A stretch of DNA of 64,000 nt from Nitratidesulfovibrio termitidis HI1 (lineage in GTDB: Bacteria > Desulfobacterota > Desulfovibrionia > Desulfovibrionales > Desulfovibrionaceae), in assembly GCF_000504305.1 (NCBI RefSeq), contig NZ_KI632512.1:1003150-1067149 (forward strand). The letters run 5' to 3'. The notes beneath the pieces were generated by a model that was given only the letters and a program-made list of their open reading frames with translations, was not told the origin of the DNA and searched no databases. Both the position numbers and the translations under genes were made by a program. Positions 9,220 through 18,092 of the stretch are shown here, piece by piece (position 1 is the stretch's first letter; the number at the start of each line of letters is the position of its first letter).

Positions 9220-9710
9220 TGCCCGTTCTCCCGTGGCGCGCCGTTACCGTTGGCCACTTCGGGGCGGGCGGGCACGCCTTCCGGCCCCTCGTCTACCAGC
9301 GGGATGCGGTTCTGCGCGGCCTGGGCTTCCGCTTCTTCGCGTGCGGCCTCGGCAGCGGCGGCAATGGCGGCCGCCTCGGCCTCTTCCGCCGCCCTGGCGG
9401 CGGCGATGCGCTCGGCAAAGAAGCGGCGCAGCATGTTGCGCAGGGTGACCATGAACCTGTCCTGCCCGTGCTTGCGGAACAGGTGGTCCAGCCGCCCTGC
9501 GATGCGCTCCAGGTCGTTGCCGCCGTCGTCGCCAAGGTCCACGGGGCGGCCCTGCACGGTGAGCGACTGCACCCCGCTGGCGCGGAAGCGCGAAATGATG
9601 GTGGTGGTCAGTTCAACGTCTGCGCCAACCAGCACCAGCCCGTCGGACTTGGTGACGGGTTTGGCCAGTTTCATGCCGGGTGCGGCGAGGTCTAGCGGTA
9701 TCTTCTGCAT
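9216..9710 (-). CDS. Small unknown protein coupled to HDOD gene
   Basis: 164 residues with GGGGAAGG before the ATG. I do not recognise a named family. Residues 1-55 (APGMKLAKPVTKSDG, LVGADVELTTTIISRFRASGVQSL) resemble the short beta-rich segment found N-terminal to many HD-GYP proteins. Residues 90-135 are a long Ala/Glu-rich helix (coiled-coil-like), and the last 30 are Pro/Gly/Asn-rich and disordered. It overlaps the HDOD start by 4 bases, so the two probably work together: the N-terminal half of a sensor split from its HD domain is one reading. Confidence 0.6.
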   Translation of the reverse strand: MQKIPLDLAAPGMKLAKPVTKSDGLVLVGADVELTTTIISRFRASGVQSLTVQGRPVDLGDDGGNDLERIAGRLDHLFRKHGQDRFMVTLRNMLRRFFAERIAAARAAEEAEAAAIAAAAEAAREEAEAQAAQNRIPLVDEGPEGVPARPEVANGNGAPRENGQ

Positions 9711-9764
9711 ATCCTTCCCCGGTCGGGCAATGCCCGCCGTTCATATCCTGTAGATGCGCGTCCC

Positions 9765-11338
9765 CTACATACGCTCGTAGCGCATGCCGGGCAACCGGCG
9801 CACGCCGCCCTTTACTTCCAGCAACACGAGGCGGCAGCTGACGTCCGCCGCCCCCATGGACAGCGCGCGGCATATGTCGTCCACATGGGCGCCGGGGCGA
9901 CCGTGCAGGAAGGCCAGGATGGCGTCATCAGGGCCATCGCCGGCGCCATCACGGCCACAGGGCGGGCATGCTGCGGAGGATGCCGACTTGCGGGGGCGCG
10001 CCGGGCGCGGTGCTGGCCTGGGCGCAGGCGGGCCGGATGAAGCGGGCAACGGAGGATGCACGGCAACGGATTCCGCTGACGGCTGCATGGCCTGTCCGGC
10101 AGATACTACGGCTGTTTCATCGAAAAAGTTACGCAGCGGATCGGCGGCATCGCGCGGAATGGGCTTGATGCCGTCGGTGGGTGTACCCGCCGCCGCATCC
10201 CTGCCCGGTGCGGTGTTCGGAAAATCCGACGCACCGTTGAAGACTGGAGAATGCGGCGGAAACAACCCGTCCAGCGGGTCGTCGTCCCAACCGCCCCAGC
10301 CCCCCCATCCGGGGATCGGGCACGGCGCGGCCAATGCGGCCAGCTCCATGCCCAGCACCGGGGCCAGGTCCGCCAGCATGTCTTCCGCCGTGGTCACGGG
10401 CCGCGCGCCCTGTTCCAGCAGCCCGCGGCAGCCGCAGGTATACTGGGCCGTGGCCGGTCCGGGCACGGCGTAGACTTCGCGCCCCTGCTCCAGCGCCAGA
10501 CGCGCGGTGATCAGGCTGCCGCTGCGGGCCGCTGCCTCCACCACCAGCACCCCCACCGAAAATCCGCTGATGATCCGGTTGCGCACGGGAAAGTGCCCGG
10601 GCAGGGGCAGCGTGCCGGGGGCGTATTCCGACACCAGCAGCCCCGTGGCCTCCATGCGGGTGAACAGTTCCGCGTGCTCCGGCGGATAGACCACGTCAAT
10701 GCCCGTGCCCAGCACGCCGATGGTGGAGCCCACCTCTTCCAGCGCGGCCACGTGCGCCTCGCGGTCGATGCCGCGCGCAAGGCCGGACACCACGGTGACG
10801 CCCGCCGCCGAAAGGCTGTAGGCGATGTCGGCGGCCACCCCGCGCCCGGCCCGCGAGGACAGGCGCGAACCCACCACCGCCACGGCGTGGTTGGCCAGCA
10901 GGGATGCGTCACCCCGGCAGTACAGCACGGCGGGAGCGTCGGAAACTTCGCGCAGGCGGGCCGGGTAGCGCGGGTCGGTCCACAGCAGGATGGAGCACCG
11001 GCAGGCGCGTACCGCGTCCCATTCCTGCCGGGCCGTGTCGCGCCACACGCCGCGCGCCACCGGCGCAGCCATGTGGGTCGCACCCCCGCCCGTGTCCAGT
11101 CCTGCCCGCCCCGGTCCGCCGCCTGCACGGCGGCCAGCGCGGACCCCAACCCGGCCAGCAGGCGACGCACCGTACGCGGTCCGATGCCGGGGCTGTGGCG
11201 CAAGGCCAGTGCGGCCCACAATTCGGCGCGGCCCGCCGCATCCAGGTCGGCAAAGGCGGGCAGTGCGGAGGGGCCGGACGGCATGCTGCGGAAGCCTGGG
11301 CTATCCGGGCGTTCGGGGGCGGGAGGCTGGGAAGCCAT
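9765..11338 (-). pseudogene. dprA: dprA, DNA-processing protein A, split by a one-base frameshift
   Basis: The N-terminal DprA helix-hairpin-helix region (AELWAALALRHSPGIGPRTV, GLGSALAAVQ, then WTRAGVRP) reads in one frame from ATG 11338. The Rossmann core reads one frame over: WTDPRYPARLREV, AVAVVGSRLSSRAGRG, SGLARGIDREAH, GVLGTGIDVVYPPEH, PGHFPVRNRIISG. The frames join cleanly at about 11075-11079 if one C (minus strand) is restored, giving RAGVRPHMAAPVARGVW, the usual family arrangement. The core is followed by a Pro/Ala-rich linker of about 110 residues and the C-terminal winged helix (DDAILAFLHGRPGAHVDDICRAL). DprA binds single-stranded DNA and loads RecA in transformation. Either a recent mutation or a sequencing error; the rest of the frame is intact, so decay is at most recent. 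It is 17 bases downstream of cpoB. Confidence 0.82.
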
Positions 11339-11355
11339 GACGGGGCGCGGGCAGG

Positions 11356-12222
11356 CTACCCGTTGGGGAAGCGCTGTCGGGCCAGCTTGGCGGCCGGGGA
11401 ATCGGGGTGGTCTTCACGCAGCGCCTTCAGATGAAAGCGCACGTTCTCGTCATCCCCCAACTGCTTGTAGGCCAGCGCCGTCTTGAGCAGCGAATCCGCC
11501 GCCTTGTGATGCTTGGGGAAGCGCGCCGTGACCTCCTTGAAGGCCACGATGGCGTCGGCGTAGCGGCGCTGGGCATACAGGGACTCGCCCTTCCAGTACA
11601 GGGCGTTGGGCACCAGCGAACTGTTGGGGTAGTCGCTCAGGAACCCTTCGAAGCCCACGCGGGCCTCGTCGGCCTTGCCGCGTTGCAGCAGGTTCAGCGC
11701 AGCCGCGTAGGCGGCCTTGTCCGAAACGGATTTGGCGGGCCTGGGTTCCGGCTTTTGCGCGGCTTTGGCGGCGGGAGCGGCCTTGACCGGTTCCGGCTGC
11801 ACGCGACGCTCGCCCTTGCCAAGATCATCGGCGTCGACAGACGGTGTGCCCTCCGAAGCCGTGGCGGACATGGTGGCAGGAGTTGCCCCGCCCGTCTTGC
11901 CCGCAAGCGCGCCTTCCAGCGCGTCGAGCCTGCGGCCATCGGATTCGCGGTCGCCATCCACACGGGCGGACAGTGCGGCCTGCTTTTCCTCCAGTGCGCG
12001 CAGCCGCTCGTCCACCGAGCCGTCGCGGGCCTTGCGGGACTCTTCGTAGGAAAGGTACTTTTCCTCCAGCATGCGCAGCCGCCATTCGGTGCTGCCCTGC
12101 GCCGCGCCCTGTCCTGTCCCCTGTCCTGTCCCCTGTCCGGCGCAGCCGGAGCAAAGGACCGTGGCGAGTAGAAGGGCCGGAACAAGCAATGCCGCCGATG
12201 CGCGAATCCGCCGATGCTGCAT
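11356..12222 (-). CDS. cpoB: CpoB/YbgF-like Tol-Pal associated TPR lipoprotein
   Basis: 288 residues, ATG with GGAG 7 bases upstream. A signal peptide ending LCSGC suggests a lipoprotein (Cys about 27; the lipobox is slightly off consensus). Then come an in-frame GTGQ tandem repeat, a coiled-coil segment (residues about 45-105, LRMLEEKYLSYEESRK), an Ala/Pro/Lys linker and a C-terminal TPR domain of three repeats (AAYAAALNLLQRGKADEA, SLVPNALYWKGESLYAQRRY, KAADSLLKTALAYKQLGD). This is the coiled coil plus TPR build of YbgF/CpoB, a periplasmic partner of TolA that coordinates cell-wall synthesis with outer-membrane constriction. tol genes are not in the window. Most family members have no lipid anchor. 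Confidence 0.82.
   Translation of the reverse strand: MQHRRIRASAALLVPALLLATVLCSGCAGQGTGQGTGQGAAQGSTEWRLRMLEEKYLSYEESRKARDGSVDERLRALEEKQAALSARVDGDRESDGRRLDALEGALAGKTGGATPATMSATASEGTPSVDADDLGKGERRVQPEPVKAAPAAKAAQKPEPRPAKSVSDKAAYAAALNLLQRGKADEARVGFEGFLSDYPNSSLVPNALYWKGESLYAQRRYADAIVAFKEVTARFPKHHKAADSLLKTALAYKQLGDDENVRFHLKALREDHPDSPAAKLARQRFPNG
12108..12139. repeat. 12-bp in-frame tandem repeat in cpoB
   Basis: CCTGTCCTGTCC twice plus a partial copy on the plus strand. It encodes GTGQ repeats immediately after the predicted lipid-modified Cys of CpoB, so it may vary the tether length by slippage without breaking the frame. Confidence 0.6.
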
Positions 12223-12491
12223 GAGGAATCTCCGAACTGGCCGTGTACGTTGACGGAACTGTACACTCCATAGGCGATGGCCGTCATTTTTTCAAGGAAA
12301 TCCACGCGCCGCCGCGCTCCGGCCGGGCAGTGCGCGGTATCGCCCGCGCCAGCGGCCACGGCCCGCCCCCACGCAGCCACGGCTGGCTGCCGCCAGGCCC
12401 GCGCCCTTGCGCCCCAAGCGGTTTTGGGGCACAAGACCGGTGCGGCACCGCCCTTCCGGGGCACCGCGTCACCCCAACGGAGCTTTCGCGA

Positions 12492-13448
12492 ATGATTCTG
12501 TTTCCCGATGCCGCCGTCTGGTCGCTGGCACTGCCGGGCGGCATTCTGGCCTGTCTGCTGCTGGCCGTGACGGGCCTGCCGTTTCTGTGCCTGGCCTGGC
12601 AGCGCCTGTCCGAAACCAAACGCACCGCCTTCCCCGACAAGCTGGCCCGCCAGGGCGCCCTGCTGGCAACCCTGGCCGCCGCAATACTGCTGGCCGTGAC
12701 CGTGGCCGTCATGGTCCGCATGGTCCAGATGCAGCCCGACCTGGTGGAAGGGCCGTTCCGGGTGCCCCTGATGGCCCCTCCCGCCCTGCTGGCGGGCAGC
12801 ATGATCTGCGCGGGCATCTACCTGTTCGGCTGGCGGCACATCCGGGGTTCGGTCATGCACCGCTTCGTGGGGCTGGCCGCAGGCATCGGGGGCCTGGAGG
12901 CCACGGTGACCAGCTTCGCCCTGGCCCGCGCCCTGCTGGTGCCGGGGCACCCCCTGCCCTCCGCCGCTTCTCCCGCCGACACCATGAACGCCCTCATCGC
13001 GGCCCCCACGGATTCACTGCTGTGGCCGGTACTGGGCCAATCGGCCTTCGTGGCCGCAGGAGCCGCCGGTGCGCTGTGCCTGGCCTGGCTGCTGACCCGC
13101 CGCGACAAGGACGACTTTGGCCGCGACTATTACAACTACGCCCTGGGTGTAAGCGCCCGCTGGGCCCTGGGCGGCACCCTGTGCGCGCTGCCGGTGGGCG
13201 TGTACGTGCTGTACCGCGCCGCCACGCTGACCAGCCCGGACCTGACGGCCCTGCCCCCCCTGCTGCCCCTGATCGGCACGCTGGTGCTGCCGCTGGCCGC
13301 CTGCGGCCTGTGGGGCACGGTGATCCGTTCCGCCACGCCCCTGCGCCACAAGGTGGGCATCGTGACCGCGCTGGTGCTGCTGATGATCGCCTGCGGCTGC
13401 GAGGCCAGCACCCTGGCCTATGTGGTGCGTTTGCACGCGCCCATGTAA
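12492..13448 (+). CDS. Integral membrane protein of unknown function, about 8 TM segments
   Basis: 318 residues. I start at the ATG at 12492 (GGAG 9 bases upstream), not at an upstream in-frame codon, because coding character and the first hydrophobic helix begin here. Eight hydrophobic stretches are visible, near residues 8-35, 55-80, 93-118, 123-150, 175-200, 215-240, 250-278 and 288-312. The protein has no recognisable catalytic motif, although WRHIRGSVMH and DFGRDYYNYALG in polar loops are distinctive. I do not recognise the family. It is divergent from cpoB and convergent with cheA, and is probably a monocistronic gene ending at a strong terminator. Confidence 0.7.
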   Translation: MILFPDAAVWSLALPGGILACLLLAVTGLPFLCLAWQRLSETKRTAFPDKLARQGALLATLAAAILLAVTVAVMVRMVQMQPDLVEGPFRVPLMAPPALLAGSMICAGIYLFGWRHIRGSVMHRFVGLAAGIGGLEATVTSFALARALLVPGHPLPSAASPADTMNALIAAPTDSLLWPVLGQSAFVAAGAAGALCLAWLLTRRDKDDFGRDYYNYALGVSARWALGGTLCALPVGVYVLYRAATLTSPDLTALPPLLPLIGTLVLPLAACGLWGTVIRSATPLRHKVGIVTALVLLMIACGCEASTLAYVVRLHAPM

Positions 13449-13468
13449 CGCCGTTCCGGATTCACAAG

Positions 13469-13508
13469 AAAAACGCCCCCGCCCGGTGCTGCCGGACGGG
13501 GGCGTTTC
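13469..13508. terminator. Intrinsic terminator after the 8-TM gene
   Basis: An 11-bp perfect stem (AAACGCCCCCG, 13471-13481, with 13497-13507) is closed by a palindromic CCGG inner section and flanked by A and T runs. It can act in both directions between the converging membrane-protein gene and cheA. Confidence 0.8.
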
Positions 13509-13568
13509 AGTTTCGATAAAGCTATTGCTTGAGGCCTGTCTGCGTTATGAGGATTTTTGTTCCCTGAC

Positions 13569-13690
13569 AAGGAAGAACGGCTTTTTATGAAGGGAGTGCG
13601 GCAGCCGTTATGCGAATCTTCGAGCATTACGGATGGCGACCGCAGCGCGCTCTTATAGTATTCGACCGGAATAAAAAGCCGTTCTGACGC
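13569..13690. repeat. Structured intergenic repeat, copy A (single hairpin)
   Basis: Core copy of a four-locus family. The outer stem has 13 perfect base pairs (AACGGCTTTTTAT at 13576-13588 with 13671-13683). The inner hairpin is CCGTTATGC (13605-13613) with GCATTACGG (13624-13632), a central T-T mismatch and a GAATCTTCGA loop. Conserved flanks are AGGGAGTGCGGCAG before and GATGGCGACCGCA, TATTCGACCG after, and the element ends TCTGACGCAG. It lies between converging genes. Confidence 0.8.
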
Positions 13691-13726
13691 AGGCAGGGGG
13701 CAAAAGGACCACAACGCCGACAGGCC

Positions 13727-16700
13727 TTAGATGGCCTTGGAAGTGGCCATCATGTACACCTCGTGCGGGTCCAGGATCAGGATGACGCTGCCGTCGCCCA
13801 TGATGGTCGCGCCGGAGATGCCCTTGAGGTCCCCAAGGTAGGCGCCCAGAGGCTTGATGACGATTTCCTGCCGTTCCAGCAGGCGATCCACCACCAGGCC
13901 GAGACGCCGGTCGTTGTCGTGGATGACCACCACGGACAGCACGTCCTGCTTGTCGCCCTTGGGCAGGCCCAGCAGTTCGGACAGCGAGGCGATGCCCAGC
14001 ACTTCGCCGCGCAGGGTCACGGCCTTGCGGCCCTTGACGTCGGTAAGGCGGCGCGCCTCGATCTTGGTGGTTTCGGACACGGCGTCCAGCGGGATGGCGT
14101 ACATCTCGCCCGCCACGTTGACCATCAGCGCGTCGATGATGGCGAGCGTCAGCGGCAGGGACAGGGTGAAGCGGGTTCCCTTGCCGATCTCCGAATGGAT
14201 GCTGACGCTGCCCTTCAGGTTCTTGATGTTGGTGCGCACCACGTCCATGCCCACGCCGCGCCCGGAGATGTCGGTGATCTTTTCCGCCGAGGAGAAACCG
14301 GGGGCGAAGATGAGTTCCATGGCTTCGCGGTCGTCCATGGCCTTTGCCTCGTCGGGGGTGATGATGCCCTTGCGCACGGCCACTTCGCGCATCTTTTCCG
14401 GGTCGATGCCCTTGCCGTCGTCCTCGATCTCGATGGCGACGGAGTTGCCCTTGTGGTAGGCGCGCAGAACCACCTTGCCCTTGGCCTTCTTGCCCTTGGC
14501 CACGCGCTCGTCCTCGGACTCCACGCCGTGGTCCACCGCGTTACGGATGAGGTGCACCAGCGGGTCGCCGATGACTTCCACAACGCTCTTGTCCAGTTCC
14601 GTTTCCTCGCCTTCCAGGATCAGGTCCACTTCCTTGCCGCTCTTGCGCGACAGGTCGCGCACCAGGCGCGGGAAGCGCGAGAACACCGACGACACCGGCA
14701 CCATGCGCACCTTCATGATGGTGTCCTGCAGGTCGTCCGAAATGCGCGCCATGGCGTAGGTGGTTTCGGACAGATCCTGGGCCACTTCGGCGATGACGAC
14801 GTTGGTGTCGTCCTCCAGCCTGCGGGCCAGCATGGTGTAGCGGTTGCGGTTGATGATCAGTTCGCCGATGAGGTTCATCAGGTGGTCCAGCTTTTCGTGG
14901 TCCACGCGGATGGTGGACGAGGCCTTGGCCGTTCCGGCCTGCTGGGCCTGCGCGGCTGCGGCGCCCTGACCGCCGGAAGCGGCAGGAGGAGTGGCAGGAG
15001 CTGCCGGGGCCGCGGGCTTGGCAGGTGCGCCGGGTGCGGCAGGTGCGGCAGGCTTGGCCGGTGCGACGGGTGCGGCAGGTGCGGACACGGCAGCGGCAGG
15101 GGCCGGAGCCGCAGGCTTCACCGCCGCTGCGGGCGCGGAGGTTCCGGTCACCGAGGAAATGGTGACCACCGCTGCGTCGTCGTCCTCCGCGTCCTCGTCA
15201 TCGGCGTCCGCCGAAGCATCAGCCGACGCGGCAACGGCCTTGACCTCCGCCGCCGGGGCGGAAGCCGCCTTGGCTTCGGGCGCGGCAGCCGGGGCTGCTT
15301 CGGGAGCCGGAGCAGGTGCGGGCGTGCTGATGCGGGCGATCTGCTTTTCCAGCATGTCGCCGATGATGGAGGTTTCCTGTTCCATCAGGTCCACCATCAG
15401 GCTGAAATCCATGCCCGAAAAACGCGCCTGATCCACCAGGCCCGCCGTGCGCTCCGCGTACACGCGGATGTCGTCCAACCCCATGTAGCCGGAAGAATTC
15501 TGGATGGTCACCAGGCACCGGTACAGCGCGTCGACATACTCGCGCTGGGTGCCGTCCACGGCCAGGGTCTTCAGGGCCACGCCCACGTTGTCCATCTGCT
15601 GGCGTACCGTATTGATGAACAGGGCCACGTCGTCGGGGTCGTAGCCGGGGGCTGCGGGCGGCGACGGGGCGTCTTCGTCGTCAGTTGCGCCAGGTGCGCT
15701 GGCTGCGGCAGTCGCGCTGGCTGCGGCAGTCGCGCTGGCCGCGGCTTCCGACGCCGGGGCTTCAGCGGCGGGCCCGCCGTTGCGACGGGCTCCCAGGCCC
15801 TCGGGCAGGGTGATGTCACCGCCAGCCACCGCCTTGCGCAGGCATTCGAGAATGACCGAAATATCGAACGGGGTGACGTTGCCAGATGCGGGGTCGATGC
15901 GCGCCACCAGCGCTTCCAGCAGGTCCACCACCAGCAGCAGCAGGTCCACCAGTTCGTGCGAGCCGGTCATTTCGCCCCGGCGCACGTTGTTGAGCAGGGT
16001 TTCCGCCTCGTGGGTCAGGCTGTTCAGTTCGGCAAAGCCGATGATGCCGCTGTTGCCCTTGAGGTTATGGAAGAAGCGGAACAGGTCGTTGACCAGTTCG
16101 CCCTGCTCCGTGGGGTTGCGCTCCAGTTCCAGCAGCCCGGAACTGAGATTTTCCGCCATCTCGCGGGCTTCGTCGATGAAGTCCTTGAGATGCCCTTCGC
16201 CGAAGGCGGTAAGGGCGTAGGGCTCCGTGGGTGCCAGCGAAGCGATCCATTCCGCGGAGCCGCCTTCCACCGGGGCCTCGGATTCGGCCTGGGCCTGCGG
16301 CGCAGCAACGACGGATTCCGGGGCTGCAACGGGGGCCGGTGCGGGCGCAGGTTCCGGAGCCGCAGCCGCAACAGGCTCGACCACCGGGGCGGGTTCCGGC
16401 GCGGGCGCGGGCGCGGCGGGCGCGGGGCGCGGGGCCGCTGGCGGTGCGCCGCCAGCCATGATGGCATCGATGGTGGCGATGATGGATTCCGTCTCCACAT
16501 CGCCCTCGCCGCCGGTGGTATCAAGGTTGTCCACCATCTGGCGCAACGCGTCCGTTGCGGAGAGGATGACGTCCATGATCTCGGAGGTGACGGTCATATC
16601 CCCCTTGCGCAACTCGTCCATGATGTTTTCGGCACGGTGCGCAAGGCCGTTGATCCGGTTCAGCCCCAGAAAGCCGGACGCGCCCTTCAGCGAATGCATG

Positions 16701-16843
16701 GGGCGGAATATCTCGTTCAACAGCGCGAGATTGTCCGGCGCCTTCTCGAGTTCGAGCAGGTTGGGCTCGATGGTCTCGAGGTGCTCTTTGGCTTCGACGA
16801 TGAAATCGGCGAATATTTCCGGATCCATGAAATCCTGACTCAT
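13727..16843 (-). CDS. cheA: CheA chemotaxis histidine kinase with three Hpt-like domains
   Basis: 1038 residues. Hpt1 (residues about 1-125) has the phospho-acceptor His50 in FRPMHSLKGASG. Hpt2 (about 210-340) has His259 in FRFFHNLKGNSG. Hpt3 (about 400-505) aligns as YRCLVTIQNSSG, with Val445 where His should be, so it cannot be phosphorylated. Ala/Pro-rich linkers separate them. The kinase core follows: dimerisation helices about 645-710, N box (HLIRNAVDHG, about 764-773), G1 (DDGKGID, about 808), G2 (GRGVGMDV, about 861) and a CheW-like domain about 905-1035. It is the last gene of the operon and would autophosphorylate in receptor arrays and pass phosphate to the CheY next door and to CheB. 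No P2 domain was recognised. Confidence 0.95.
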   Translation of the reverse strand: MSQDFMDPEIFADFIVEAKEHLETIEPNLLELEKAPDNLALLNEIFRPMHSLKGASGFLGLNRINGLAHRAENIMDELRKGDMTVTSEIMDVILSATDALRQMVDNLDTTGGEGDVETESIIATIDAIMAGGAPPAAPRPAPAAPAPAPEPAPVVEPVAAAAPEPAPAPAPVAAPESVVAAPQAQAESEAPVEGGSAEWIASLAPTEPYALTAFGEGHLKDFIDEAREMAENLSSGLLELERNPTEQGELVNDLFRFFHNLKGNSGIIGFAELNSLTHEAETLLNNVRRGEMTGSHELVDLLLLVVDLLEALVARIDPASGNVTPFDISVILECLRKAVAGGDITLPEGLGARRNGGPAAEAPASEAAASATAAASATAAASAPGATDDEDAPSPPAAPGYDPDDVALFINTVRQQMDNVGVALKTLAVDGTQREYVDALYRCLVTIQNSSGYMGLDDIRVYAERTAGLVDQARFSGMDFSLMVDLMEQETSIIGDMLEKQIARISTPAPAPAPEAAPAAAPEAKAASAPAAEVKAVAASADASADADDEDAEDDDAAVVTISSVTGTSAPAAAVKPAAPAPAAAVSAPAAPVAPAKPAAPAAPGAPAKPAAPAAPATPPAASGGQGAAAAQAQQAGTAKASSTIRVDHEKLDHLMNLIGELIINRNRYTMLARRLEDDTNVVIAEVAQDLSETTYAMARISDDLQDTIMKVRMVPVSSVFSRFPRLVRDLSRKSGKEVDLILEGEETELDKSVVEVIGDPLVHLIRNAVDHGVESEDERVAKGKKAKGKVVLRAYHKGNSVAIEIEDDGKGIDPEKMREVAVRKGIITPDEAKAMDDREAMELIFAPGFSSAEKITDISGRGVGMDVVRTNIKNLKGSVSIHSEIGKGTRFTLSLPLTLAIIDALMVNVAGEMYAIPLDAVSETTKIEARRLTDVKGRKAVTLRGEVLGIASLSELLGLPKGDKQDVLSVVVIHDNDRRLGLVVDRLLERQEIVIKPLGAYLGDLKGISGATIMGDGSVILILDPHEVYMMATSKAI

Positions 16844-17002
16844 ACCCTCACCTCAGGTAGGCCGGGGCGTGGCCGTGCTCGATAGCCGGGATGCCGCGCG
16901 GCGCGGCGCCCTGGCCGCATCCGTCGGTTTCTCCGGGCCCCCAGAAAGCCTTGGCACGGCGCAACGCCGCGCGTTCAGAACCACTACATTGCATCGTATC
17001 GG

Positions 17003-17371
17003 TCAACCGAGCAGCATCTTTATGTTCTTGACCATCTTTTCCGGTTGGGCGGGCTTGACCATGTACAGGTTGGCGCCAAGGCTCATGCCCATCTGGATGT
17101 CCTTTTCCTGCCCTTCGGTGGACAGCACCACTATGGGCAGGTCGCGGTAGGCTTCCTGCTCTCGCACCGTCTTGATGAACGTGAACCCGTCCATGCGCGG
17201 CATGTTCACGTCGGAAATGATCAGGTCTACCTTTTCGGAGGAGTACAGTTTCTCCAGACCGTCGAGTCCGTCCTCCGCCGTGGTAACCTTGAAGCCTTCC
17301 TTTTTCATTATGAAGGCAACCAGGTTGCGAACGGTCTTGGAGTCGTCCACGATCAATATATGCTTGCTCAT
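17003..17371 (-). CDS. cheY: CheY-like single-domain response regulator
   Basis: 122 residues, a stand-alone receiver. Acidic pair Asp9-Asp10 (ILIVDDSKTVRN), phospho-acceptor Asp54 (LIISDVNMPRMDG), switch Ser84 (VVLSTEG) and Lys106 (MVKPAQP) are all present. It sits 11 bases after cheW and 159 bases before cheA in the same operon, so it is the likely phosphate acceptor of this CheA. Whether it binds the flagellar switch or serves as a sink cannot be told from the sequence. Confidence 0.93.
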   Translation of the reverse strand: MSKHILIVDDSKTVRNLVAFIMKKEGFKVTTAEDGLDGLEKLYSSEKVDLIISDVNMPRMDGFTFIKTVREQEAYRDLPIVVLSTEGQEKDIQMGMSLGANLYMVKPAQPEKMVKNIKMLLG

Positions 17372-17381
17372 GAGTGCCTCC

Positions 17382-18092
17382 TCAGCGTTTCAGAACACAA
17401 TCGAGTATCTTGTCCACCGAAACGATGCTTATCAGGCGTTCGTCCGCCTTGAGCAGGCCGGAAACAAAGTCGACGCTGATACCGAGATGCGATTCGATGG
17501 CCCAGTCGATATCCTGTTGCGGCACCCGGTACATGGTGTGCACGCGCTCGATCATCATGCCCATTTGCAGGCCCCGCCTGCGGCAGACGATGATGAACTT
17601 GTCTTCACTGCCAGCGGCATCGCCCCCGTCGCCACCCCCACTGGGCACGCCCAGCAGTTCGCGCAGCCGCACCAGCGGGGTGACGCGCCCGCGCAGGTTG
17701 ACGATGCCCGCCACGAACGACGGGGCGGCGGGCAGGCGCGTGGGCGCGGCATACTTGATGACTTCCTGCACGGCTTCCGTGGGCACGGCAAATTCCTGGG
17801 CTCCCAGGAAAAACCCCACCATCTGCAAGACCGGCTCGTTGCGCAGGCGGGCGTCCAGCGATTCCGACTCGTCCTCGGGCCCGGCGGGCCCGGCGAGCCC
17901 GGCGGCTGCTCCTGCCCCGCCCGAACGGGCAGGATCGATGCCGATGCGGCGCAGGATGTCGCCTTCCTCCACGCCCAGATACTTCTGCATGAAGGCCCGT
18001 TCGGCGGCGGTGAACTCGCCCCCGCCGCCCGTGGCCGCTTCCGAGCCGAAATCGTGCTGGCGGAAGTACTCCTCGGGTGAACGTTGGGTCAT
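17382..18092 (-). CDS. cheW: CheW-domain coupling protein with N-terminal extension
   Basis: 236 residues. The first 95 carry Gly/Ala-rich and acidic stretches not found in ordinary CheW of about 160 residues. The rest is a CheW fold: MVGFFLGAQEFAVPTEAVQEVI (about residue 92), PAAPSFVAGIVNLRGRVTPLV (about 125), MGMMIERVHTMYRV (about 180). CheW couples CheA to receptors. Its ATG overlaps the stop of the parA-like gene by 4 bases. The N-terminal part (FTAAERAFMQKYLGVEEGDIL) could be a docking segment, perhaps for the ParA-like partner; that is inference from gene order. Confidence 0.88.
   Translation of the reverse strand: MTQRSPEEYFRQHDFGSEAATGGGGEFTAAERAFMQKYLGVEEGDILRRIGIDPARSGGAGAAAGLAGPAGPEDESESLDARLRNEPVLQMVGFFLGAQEFAVPTEAVQEVIKYAAPTRLPAAPSFVAGIVNLRGRVTPLVRLRELLGVPSGGGDGGDAAGSEDKFIIVCRRRGLQMGMMIERVHTMYRVPQQDIDWAIESHLGISVDFVSGLLKADERLISIVSVDKILDCVLKR

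Noticed and set aside
11219..11338. Separate small gene upstream of dprA
   Set aside because: The sequence matches the DprA N-terminus, so it is part of the frameshifted dprA rather than a distinct gene.
13763..16885. A 1040-codon plus-strand frame opposite cheA
   Set aside because: Antisense shadow of cheA; composition-driven, no domain and no ribosome site.
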